In this document: piece by piece, positions 58,021-64,000 of the stretch
Layout: each line of letters opens with the position of its first letter
How positions within the stretch are numbered: the stretch's first letter is position 1
NCBI GenBank assembly: GCA_019454165.1
Contig: CP075367.1
Location: 1,590,805 to 1,654,804 of the forward strand
Length of the DNA stretch: 64,000 nucleotides
Direction: 5' to 3'
From: Anaerolineales bacterium
Lineage (GTDB): Bacteria; Chloroflexota; Anaerolineae; Anaerolineales; UBA11579
The notes under the pieces: generated by a model
Databases searched by the model: none
Seen by the model: only the letters and a program-made list of their open reading frames with translations
Told to the model about the DNA's origin: nothing
Program-made: the position numbers and the translations under genes

Positions 58021-59526
58021 ATGGAGAACAAGCTCAAAGAACTAAAGACCCGCCTGGCTGAAGTGTCAGACCTGGGTGCAGCTGGCGCCGTGCTGGGCTG
58101 GGACCAGGCCACCTACATGCCGCCCGGCGGCGCATCCGCCCGCGGGCGGCAGATGGCCACCCTGGGCAGCATTGCCCAGGCCAAGTTCACCGACGCGGCC
58201 ATCGGCCACCTGCTCGACGAGCTGGAGCCGTGGGCGGCGCAGCAGCCGGCCGACTCGGACGATGCCGCCCTGATCCGCAAGACGCGCAAGGACTACGACA
58301 AGCAGGTCAAGGTATCGGCGGACTGGGTCTCGCGGGCCAACCTGCACATCGCCGAAACCTACCAGGCCTGGACGGAAGCCCGCCCGGCCAACGACTTCAA
58401 GTCAGTACAGGATGCGCTGAAGGTGACGCTGGACCTCAGCCGCGAATACGCTGACTTCTTCCCGGGCTATGAGCACATCGCCGACCCGCTGATCGATGGG
58501 CCGGACCCGGGCATGAAGGCTGCCAGCATCCGCAGCGTGTTCAGCGAACTGCGCAACGAGCTTGTGCCGCTGGTGCAGGCGATCACCTCGCAAAAAGAGG
58601 CCGACGACAGCTCGCTGCGCAAGAGTTATCCGGAAAAGAAGCAGCTGGACTTTGGTATTGAAGTGGCCAAGGATTATGGCTATGACTTCAACCGCGGCCG
58701 CCAGGATATGACCCACCACCCCTTCTGCACCACGTTCTCGATCACGGATGTGCGCATCACCACCCGTGTGCAGAAGAAGTACCTGGCCGATGCCCTGTTC
58801 AGCACGCTGCACGAGGCCGGCCACGCCATGTACGAGCAAGGCGTCAACATGGCCTACGAGGCCACTCCGCTGGCCGGGGGCGTATCCTCCGGCGTGCACG
58901 AAAGCCAATCGCGCACCTGGGAGAACATCGTAGGGCGCAGCCGCGGCTTCTGGGAGCACTACTATCCCAAGCTGAAGGCGGCCTTCCCCACCCAGCTCAA
59001 GGGCGTGGGGCTGGATAAGTTCTACCGGGCCATCAACAAGGTGGAGCGCTCGCTGATCCGCACGGACGCCGACGAGGTGACCTATAACCTGCATGTGATG
59101 CTGCGCTTCGACCTGGAGCTGCAGCTGCTGGAAGGCTCGCTGGAGATCAAAGACCTGCCGGAAGCCTGGCACGCCCGCTACAAGAGCGACCTGGGCATCC
59201 AAGCGCCCAGCGATGTGGACGGCGTGCTGCAGGATGTGCACTGGTACGGCGGCCTGATCGGCGGCGCGTTCCAGGGTTACACCCTGGGCAACATCATGAG
59301 CGCGTTGTTCTACGACGCGGCGCTCAAGGCACACCCCAGCATCCCCGGCGAGATCAGCAAGGGCGAGTTCGATACGCTGCACACCTGGCTGCGCGAGAAC
59401 ATCTACCAGTATGGCTCCAAGTACGAGCCGGATGATCTGATCCAGCGCGTCACCGGCGGCCCGCTGCGCATTGCGCCTTACATCAAGTACCTGCGCACCA
59501 AGTACGGCGAGCTGTACAAGCTCTAA
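58021..59526 (+). CDS. Metallocarboxypeptidase Taq (peptidase family M32)
   Basis: This is a cytoplasmic zinc carboxypeptidase of 501 residues. The HEXXH zinc motif is His264-Glu-Ala-Gly-His268 in STLHEAGHAMYEQG. Other family features are GWDQATYMPPGG near the N-terminus, HPFCTTFSITDVRITTR, and GVHESQSRTWENIVGRS. GAGGAG stands before the ATG. A terminator follows. Confidence 0.95.
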   Translation: MENKLKELKTRLAEVSDLGAAGAVLGWDQATYMPPGGASARGRQMATLGSIAQAKFTDAAIGHLLDELEPWAAQQPADSDDAALIRKTRKDYDKQVKVSADWVSRANLHIAETYQAWTEARPANDFKSVQDALKVTLDLSREYADFFPGYEHIADPLIDGPDPGMKAASIRSVFSELRNELVPLVQAITSQKEADDSSLRKSYPEKKQLDFGIEVAKDYGYDFNRGRQDMTHHPFCTTFSITDVRITTRVQKKYLADALFSTLHEAGHAMYEQGVNMAYEATPLAGGVSSGVHESQSRTWENIVGRSRGFWEHYYPKLKAAFPTQLKGVGLDKFYRAINKVERSLIRTDADEVTYNLHVMLRFDLELQLLEGSLEIKDLPEAWHARYKSDLGIQAPSDVDGVLQDVHWYGGLIGGAFQGYTLGNIMSALFYDAALKAHPSIPGEISKGEFDTLHTWLRENIYQYGSKYEPDDLIQRVTGGPLRIAPYIKYLRTKYGELYKL

Positions 59527-59550
59527 GGCTTATTGCGCTGTCTCCTCCGC

Positions 59551-59583
59551 AAAGGGCGGCCAGCTTTCTGCTGGCCGCCCTTT
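59551..59583. terminator. Intrinsic terminator
   Basis: AAAGGGCGGCCAGC-TTTCT-GCTGGCCGCCCTTT, a perfect 14-bp stem after the carboxypeptidase gene. Confidence 0.8.
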
Positions 59584-59610
59584 CATGTAGCCGCAGCCGG
59601 AGGCATGCGC

Positions 59611-59616
59611 TACACT
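59611..59616 (+). promoter_or_regulatory. -10 box of the MFS gene
   Basis: TACACT lies 10 bases before the ATG at 59627. No ribosome-binding site lies between them. Confidence 0.45.
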
Positions 59617-59626
59617 TGAGCCACCT

Positions 59627-60937
59627 ATGAAGCCTTCGGCCTGTGCAAACGCACAGGCCGCCTCTGTCTACGAAAGCGACCCGATGGAAGAAAAGAAAAC
59701 GGCGATCCAAGGCCTGGGCGCCAAATTCATGCGCCTGTGGCAAGCCTCCTTCGCCTCCAACCTGGCGGATGGCGTGTGGCTGGCGGCCGGCCCGCTGCTG
59801 GCTGCCTCGCTGACGCGAGACCCACTCCTGATCGCCGGCCTGGCCACGGCGCAACGCCTGCCCTGGCTGCTGTTCTCGCTGCCCAGCGGAGTCATCGTAG
59901 ACCGCATGGACCGCAAGCGCATCATCTGGATCGGCAATGCGATCCGCGGCACGCTGATCCTGGCTCTGGGGCTGAGCACCTACTACGGCCTGCTGAATAT
60001 CTATGGCATGTATGTGTTCTTCTTCTTGCTGGGAACCGTAGAGCCTTTCGTGGACAATGCCTCGTTCGCCATCCTGCCGCGGGTGGTGACGCAGCCACAG
60101 CTCGAGAAGGCCAACGGCCGCCTGTTCGCCACCACCACGGTGGCCAACGATCTGGTTGGCCCGCCGGCGGGCAGTTTTATCTTCACGCTGTTCCCGCCGC
60201 TGGCCTTTCTGATCAGCAGCATTGCGTATGGCGGCTCGGCGGTCTTGATGGGCTCGCTGCCCGGCGAGTATTACGCCCGCCGCCAGCCGGGGGCAGCCAG
60301 CCGCCTGCTGACGGAGATCTGGGAAGGCTTCCGCTGGTTTCTCAACAACCGCGTGCTACGCGCCCTGGCGCTGCTGGTGACGCTGCAAAATCTGGTCTTC
60401 ACCGCAGGCTATTCTCTGCTGGTGCTGTATGCGCAAGACCGCCTGGGCCTGGGCGCTACGGGCTACGGCCTGCTGCTCTCGGTGGGTGCGGTCGGCGGCC
60501 TGGTGGGCGCGGTCACCGCTGACCGCATTGGCACCCGGCTGGGCACCGGCTCGGTGATCGTGCTGGGCATCACGCTGACCGGGCTGGCCTTCCTCGTGCT
60601 GGGTTTCACGCACAACACGCCGGTGGCGGCCGCCATGCTGGCGGTGAATTCATTCTCGGTGACGATGAGTGTCACGCTCATCCTGGCCCTGCGCCAGACC
60701 CTGATCCCGGATGACCTGCTGGGCCGCGTGACCAGCGTGTACCGCTTCATCGTCATCGGCACGGCGCCGCTGGGCAGCCTGGCCGGCGGCCTGCTGGCGC
60801 GGCGCTATGAGCTGGGCACCCCCTACTGGGTGGGTGGGGTCGTGATCCTCGTATCGACTTTGCTCACCTATCGTTTCATAAGCAACAAGGCGGTCGAACG
60901 CGCCAAGGCCGATCTGCCGGGTTCGTCAGCTTCCTGA
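59627..60937 (+). CDS. MFS transporter (MFS_3-type exporter)
   Basis: The 436 residues form about twelve transmembrane helices with the MFS pattern: SFASNLADGVWLAAGPLLAASLTRDP (TM1), then LPSGVIVDRMDRKRII, the A-like motif between TM2 and TM3. It likely exports small hydrophobic compounds, but the substrate is unknown. The ATG at 59627 fits a short-leader transcript from TACACT. An ATG at 59684 (MEEKKT) is the alternative, in which case the hairpin GGCCTGTGC/GCACAGGCC at 59638-59659 would lie in the leader. Confidence 0.82.
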   Translation: MKPSACANAQAASVYESDPMEEKKTAIQGLGAKFMRLWQASFASNLADGVWLAAGPLLAASLTRDPLLIAGLATAQRLPWLLFSLPSGVIVDRMDRKRIIWIGNAIRGTLILALGLSTYYGLLNIYGMYVFFFLLGTVEPFVDNASFAILPRVVTQPQLEKANGRLFATTTVANDLVGPPAGSFIFTLFPPLAFLISSIAYGGSAVLMGSLPGEYYARRQPGAASRLLTEIWEGFRWFLNNRVLRALALLVTLQNLVFTAGYSLLVLYAQDRLGLGATGYGLLLSVGAVGGLVGAVTADRIGTRLGTGSVIVLGITLTGLAFLVLGFTHNTPVAAAMLAVNSFSVTMSVTLILALRQTLIPDDLLGRVTSVYRFIVIGTAPLGSLAGGLLARRYELGTPYWVGGVVILVSTLLTYRFISNKAVERAKADLPGSSAS

Positions 60938-60988
60938 GTGAAAGATGAGTAGGGTCTTGGCAGCGATCTGGCTGGATAGAATCCACGA

Positions 60989-61594
60989 ATGATGAAACGA
61001 CACTTACTTCTCCCCCTGCTTGTGCTATCGCTGGCGCTGGCAGCCTGCGGAATCTCAGAAGCTGACATCCAGCTTACGGTAGTAGCAGCCGAGACGAATG
61101 CCGTTTCAACTGCTTACGTGCAGCTGACTGAGTATGCGCTGGCCAACCCTTCGGCCACCCCCACCCTGATGCCGACCGCTACGCTGATGCCCACGGCAAC
61201 CCTGCAACTTACACCGACGACATCCACGGGAACGGGCACCGGCGGCGGCCTGCCGACCACCGGCTGCGAAGGCATGACCTTTGTATCTGACGTGACCGTG
61301 CCAGACGGCGCCGATGTTGCCGCCGGAACGGCCTTCACCAAGACCTGGTCTGTGCGCAATTCGGGCACCTGTGAGTGGACGACCGGCTTCCAGCTGAACT
61401 TCAGCCACGGTGACCAGATGGGCGGTCCCAGCAGCAACGCGCTGGTGGCGGCGGTCCCGGTGGGCGGCACGGCCAACATCTCGGTGGAGCTGGTAGCCCC
61501 GGCCACCGCAGGCGAGTATGTGGGCCATTGGGCCATCGCCAATGCGGCGGGCACGGCCTTTGGCTATCTGTACGTTGAGATCAACGTGCCCTAA
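60989..61594 (+). CDS. Lipoprotein with NBR1-Ig-like domain
   Basis: A signal peptide ends in the lipobox LAAC (Cys near residue 20). A helical segment, then a Thr/Pro-rich linker (about residues 52-85), precede an NBR1-Ig-like domain (about 92-200). Its typical elements are VPDGADVAAGTAFTKTWSVRNSGTCEW, SHGDQMGG and the FGYLYVEINVP end. Such domains are common at the surface of Chloroflexota. The ligand is unknown. It is a paralogue of the next gene. Confidence 0.85.
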   Translation: MMKRHLLLPLLVLSLALAACGISEADIQLTVVAAETNAVSTAYVQLTEYALANPSATPTLMPTATLMPTATLQLTPTTSTGTGTGGGLPTTGCEGMTFVSDVTVPDGADVAAGTAFTKTWSVRNSGTCEWTTGFQLNFSHGDQMGGPSSNALVAAVPVGGTANISVELVAPATAGEYVGHWAIANAAGTAFGYLYVEINVP

Positions 61595-61614
61595 CCTTTG
61601 AAATGATGCTCGTT

Positions 61615-61652
61615 AAAAAAACCTCCGGCGCGCATGCGCCGGAGGTTTTTTT
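61615..61652 (+). terminator. Intrinsic terminator
   Basis: AACCTCCGGCGC-GCAT-GCGCCGGAGGTT with flanking A and T runs. It separates the two NBR1-Ig lipoprotein genes. Confidence 0.88.
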
Positions 61653-61661
61653 TGACTTTGA

Positions 61662-61667
61662 TAGAAT
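61662..61667 (+). promoter_or_regulatory. -10 box of the second NBR1-Ig lipoprotein gene
   Basis: TAGAAT ends 7 bases before the GTG at 61675. TTTGACT lies just upstream but is too close to be a -35 box. Confidence 0.45.
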
Positions 61668-61674
61668 GAATTCA

Positions 61675-62259
61675 GTGAAACGAATCACTCTCCTGATGCT
61701 GTCGCTCTGGCTCGCCGCCTGCGGCCCAAGCCAGGCTGAGTTGGATGCCACCCTGGCCGCCGCGGAGGTGTACGCCATCTCGACCTTTGCCGCGCAACTC
61801 ACCAACGCCGCTGAGCAAAACGCCACCCCCACCCAAACCGCCACGCACGAGCCGAGCGCCACTCCGCAACCCACAGAAGTGCAGGTGACGGCAACGCTGA
61901 CAACCGGCACAGGCGCCACTCAGGATCAGTGCAATGTGATGGTATTCAGAGAAGACATCACCATCCCAGATGGGGAAGTGGTGGCGGGCGGAGCGACTTT
62001 CACAAAGACCTGGTCGGTCGAGAATGCGGGCACATGCAACTGGAGTCCGGCCTACCAGCTTCTGTTCAGCCACGGTGACCGGATGGATGGTGCCCGCAAC
62101 ACGCAATTGCAACGTCCGATCCTCGCCGGGGAGGTTGACAATATCTCGATCCTGCTGAAGGCGCCAACCGCCCCTGGCGAATACACCGGTTGGTGGACAC
62201 TGGCCACCCCCGGCGGAGACGGCTTCGGGCATCTCTCAGTGGTCATCATCGTACCCTGA
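61675..62259 (+). CDS. Lipoprotein with NBR1-Ig-like domain (paralogue)
   Basis: A short lipoprotein signal ends in LAAC. A helical part, a Thr/Pro-rich linker and an NBR1-Ig-like domain follow, with IPDGEVVAGGATFTKTWSVENAGTCNW and the FGHLSVVIIVP end. The whole layout matches the preceding gene. The start GTG at 61675 is chosen because it lies 7 bases after a TAGAAT box and gives the same K-R start as the paralogue. An ATG at 61666 overlaps that box. Length is 194 residues. Confidence 0.83.
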   Translation: MKRITLLMLSLWLAACGPSQAELDATLAAAEVYAISTFAAQLTNAAEQNATPTQTATHEPSATPQPTEVQVTATLTTGTGATQDQCNVMVFREDITIPDGEVVAGGATFTKTWSVENAGTCNWSPAYQLLFSHGDRMDGARNTQLQRPILAGEVDNISILLKAPTAPGEYTGWWTLATPGGDGFGHLSVVIIVP

Positions 62260-62260
62260 T

Positions 62261-62289
62261 AAAAAAGCTGCGCAGTGCGCAGCTTTTTT
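62261..62289. terminator. Bidirectional intrinsic terminator
   Basis: AAAAAAGCTGCGC-AGT-GCGCAGCTTTTTT lies between the lipoprotein gene and the convergent DUF1801 gene. Confidence 0.85.
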
Positions 62290-62681
62290 TATTCTTTATC
62301 GTCCGGGCGAGGCGTGATCTCGATCGCCTCACGCAGCAATGAGAGCACGCCGGGCAGCGTAGCGTCATCCACACTGTAGATCTTGACATGCCGGGCGCGC
62401 TGGCCGGTGCCCTCCAGCAGAGCTTCGGGGTCTTCAAGATCTACCCCGCGCGGAAAGCCAAAGTTGATGTAATCCTTCTGAAAGATGATCACGCACACCA
62501 GATGGGTGTAAGTTTCGGCATAGCCGTAGCCGAGCAGATGGGCCGCCTCGTCGATCTGCTCGATCACATCTGGGGCAAGGTCGAGGATCTGAGTGCGCAA
62601 CTCCAGGGCAATGGCCTGGAGTTGCTCCGGGAAGCCCGCCAGGAAGGCGCGCAGCGAAGGCGTGATGCCGAGATCGGCCAT
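62289..62681 (-). CDS. DUF1801 family protein
   Basis: The 130 residues resemble DUF1801/YdhG proteins, with ELRTQILDLAPDVIEQIDEAAHLLGYGY, the VCVIIFQKDYINFGFPRGVDLEDPEALLEGTG core and RARHVKIYS. The function is unknown. It overlaps the DinB-like gene by one base and is probably cotranscribed with it. Confidence 0.82.
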   Translation of the reverse strand: MADLGITPSLRAFLAGFPEQLQAIALELRTQILDLAPDVIEQIDEAAHLLGYGYAETYTHLVCVIIFQKDYINFGFPRGVDLEDPEALLEGTGQRARHVKIYSVDDATLPGVLSLLREAIEITPRPDDKE

Positions 62682-63253
62682 CAGGCTTCCTGCGCCTTCT
62701 CGCCCAGCAGCACGCGCACATCGTTCACATGATGTAAGTTGTGATACAGCATGAAGAAGACCAGCTCACGCACGGTGAGCTTGCCGAGCACCGGGTGCGG
62801 CAGGCGGGCTTTGTCGAGATCCTCATCCTTCCAGCCCGCCAGGGCGCTCTCCAGCTTGGCAGCGGATTGCTGCCAGCGCTGCAGCACGGCTTGCTTGGCG
62901 GCCGCCAGATTCCCGGTGGGCATATCCATCTCGGCCACGAACTCGGGCGGCGATTGGGCGCCAGTCTCCAACTTGCTCTTGTACTCTGCGATCAGCTCCG
63001 GGTAGCGGCGGCTGGCCGCCGCGGCGCCCCAGATGAGCCCGGCGACGGCCTGCGGGACGCGCAGGCCGAGGGTAGCCGCCCGCACAGACTTGCTGAGGTG
63101 CCCCAGATTCTCGGCAGGCGACCACACTTGCGGCGGATGCTCGAAGAATACATCGGTAGGAATGGCGGCGAAGTATTCGGTCACCGTGTTGTTCGTGCGG
63201 GCCAGCTCCGCTTGGATCTCTGGCAGTGTGTAAGGGTCCATCCTCTGAATCAT
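62681..63253 (-). CDS. DinB-superfamily protein
   Basis: The 190 residues have the four-helix DinB layout, with three predicted metal-binding histidines: H in ENLGHLSKS, and two in the C-terminal HNLHHVNDVR. DinB-like proteins include thiol-dependent metalloenzymes such as bacillithiol or mycothiol transferases, so a similar role is possible but unproven. The ATG at 63253 has AAAGAG just upstream. An ATG at 63241 is the alternative. Confidence 0.82.
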   Translation of the reverse strand: MIQRMDPYTLPEIQAELARTNNTVTEYFAAIPTDVFFEHPPQVWSPAENLGHLSKSVRAATLGLRVPQAVAGLIWGAAAASRRYPELIAEYKSKLETGAQSPPEFVAEMDMPTGNLAAAKQAVLQRWQQSAAKLESALAGWKDEDLDKARLPHPVLGKLTVRELVFFMLYHNLHHVNDVRVLLGEKAQEA

Positions 63254-63292
63254 AACTCTTTCTGGCCGGCGCCAATCGTCAATCGCAAGGTA

Positions 63293-63298
63293 TATAAT
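63293..63298 (+). promoter_or_regulatory. -10 box of the inositol-phosphate synthase gene
   Basis: TATAAT is followed by an AAGGAG ribosome-binding site (63314-63319) and the ATG at 63325. Confidence 0.55.
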
Positions 63299-63324
63299 CA
63301 CTTCAACGTTGCAAAGGAGACAGC

Positions 63325-64000
63325 ATGGCAAAAAATTCTTCCAAGGTACGCGTTGCGATCATTGGCGTTGGCAATTGTGCCAATTCCCTCGTGCAAGGCG
63401 TGCAGTATTACCAAAATGCAGCCGACACGGACGAAGTGCCCGGCTTGATGCATGTGAATCTGGGCGGCTATCACATCAGTGATATCGAGTTCTCTGCCGC
63501 GTTCGACGTGGTCGCGACCAAAGTTGGCAAAGACCTCAGCGAAGCCATTTGGGCCTACCCCAACAACACGATCAAATTTGCCGAAGTGCCCCACTTGGGC
63601 GTGGAAGTGCAACGCGGCATGACCCACGACGGCCTGGGCAAGTACCTGCGCGAAGTCGTGGAGAAGGCCCCCGGCGCTACGGCTGACATCGTCAAAGTAT
63701 TGAAGGACACCGGCACGGACGTGGTGGTAAGCTACCTGCCCGTAGGCTCTGAGATGGCCACCAAGTGGTACGTCGAGCAGATCCTTGAGGCTGGCGTCGG
63801 CTTCGTCAACTGCATCCCCGTGTTCATTGCCAGCCAGGACTATTGGGGCCAGCGCTTTGCTGAGCGCAACGTCCCCATCATTGGCGACGATATCAAGAGC
63901 CAGGTGGGCGCTACCATCACCCACCGCGCCCTGGCCCGATTGTTCGTGGAGCGCGGCGTGCACCTGGACCGCACCTACCAGCTGAACTTTGGCGGCAACA
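63325..64000 (+). CDS. Myo-inositol-1-phosphate synthase (5' part; runs off the window)
   Basis: The first 225 residues match inositol-3-phosphate synthase, which converts glucose 6-phosphate to inositol phosphate with bound NAD. Visible are [22 protein letters not shown] (Rossmann loop), [12 protein letters not shown], and [33 protein letters not shown]. An AAGGAG site precedes the ATG. In bacteria this enzyme supplies inositol for lipids or compatible solutes. The gene is open at the end of the window, so the C-terminus is not seen. Confidence 0.93.
   Translation, partial: MAKNSSKVRVAIIGVGNCANSLVQGVQYYQNAADTDEVPGLMHVNLGGYHISDIEFSAAFDVVATKVGKDLSEAIWAYPNNTIKFAEVPHLGVEVQRGMTHDGLGKYLREVVEKAPGATADIVKVLKDTGTDVVVSYLPVGSEMATKWYVEQILEAGVGFVNCIPVFIASQDYWGQRFAERNVPIIGDDIKSQVGATITHRALARLFVERGVHLDRTYQLNFGGN

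Noticed and set aside
59638..59659. GGCCTGTGC/GCACAGGCC hairpin as an attenuator of the MFS gene
   Set aside because: There is no T-run after the stem and it may lie in coding sequence, so a regulatory role is not supported.
1..64000. CRISPR arrays, prophage, insertion sequences, rRNA operons or defence islands
   Set aside because: No regularly spaced repeats, transposase, integrase, phage structural or restriction genes, and no rRNA-like sequence were seen.

Overview
The window is a gene-dense, GC-rich bacterial chromosome segment. I infer a member of the Chloroflexota, most likely Anaerolineae. The reasons are the overall protein style (VanW/peptidoglycan-binding-like protein, NBR1-Ig lipoproteins, GAF-rich histidine kinases, TrmFO, M32 carboxypeptidase), an RsmD with an APPQ motif, and many genes with a -10 box directly before the start codon. 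No rRNA, phage, insertion sequence, CRISPR array or defence island is visible. Two tRNA genes lie on the minus strand (CAU anticodon near 37.8 kb, Leu-GAG near 53.3 kb).

Layout. 0-7.5 kb: A-type Fe-S carrier, small envelope proteins, zinc-ribbon protein, rsmD with a thioesterase, then a cell-wall run (VanW protein, murA, Trm112-like, HEAT). 7.5-15.3 kb: two tandem aldo/keto reductases, a half-size EamA transporter, a DUF255 thioredoxin-fold protein, a VOC protein, and a sugar-phosphate operon (glucose-6-phosphate isomerase, rpiA, pgl). 15.3-24.3 kb, mostly minus strand: lipoprotein, D-2-hydroxyacid dehydrogenase, hflX, class I/II aminotransferase, cupin, glutaminyl-cyclase-like M28 protein, trmFO. 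24.3-31.4 kb: a sigma-54 regulatory operon (rpoN with a zinc-ribbon insertion, PAS/GAF histidine kinase, NtrC-type activator without a DNA-binding domain, second histidine kinase). 31.4-44.4 kb: fused E1 alpha/beta 2-oxoacid dehydrogenase, F420-type oxidoreductase, yaaA, a decayed gene end, YcaQ-like glycosylase, membrane proteins, tRNA, YbaY-like lipoprotein, VKOR, moeA, rel. 44.4-44.9 kb: repeats. 44.9-49.9 kb: fabG, Asp23, nusB, tatA/B, tatC, lipoprotein, YtxH pair. 49.9-50.4 kb: hairpin-rich repeats. 50.4-64 kb: nnrDE, small conserved proteins, plsX, NERD-like protein, duplicated four-helix membrane genes, DoxX pair with a divergent TetR regulator, M32 carboxypeptidase, MFS transporter, two NBR1-Ig lipoproteins, DUF1801, DinB, and the 5' part of myo-inositol-1-phosphate synthase.

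The strongest observation is the sigma-54 operon. A -24/-12 element (TGGCA-N6-TTGCA) lies upstream of rpoN itself and its -12 half is also the -35 box (TTGCAT, 17-bp spacer, TATAAT) of a housekeeping-type promoter. This suggests self-control by promoter occlusion, together with an activator that has no HTH. Other notable points are MurA with Asp in place of the catalytic Cys (expected fosfomycin resistance), RsmD with APPQ instead of (D/N)PP(Y/F), a recurrent leaderless promoter layout, and two copies of a MITE-like inverted-repeat element.
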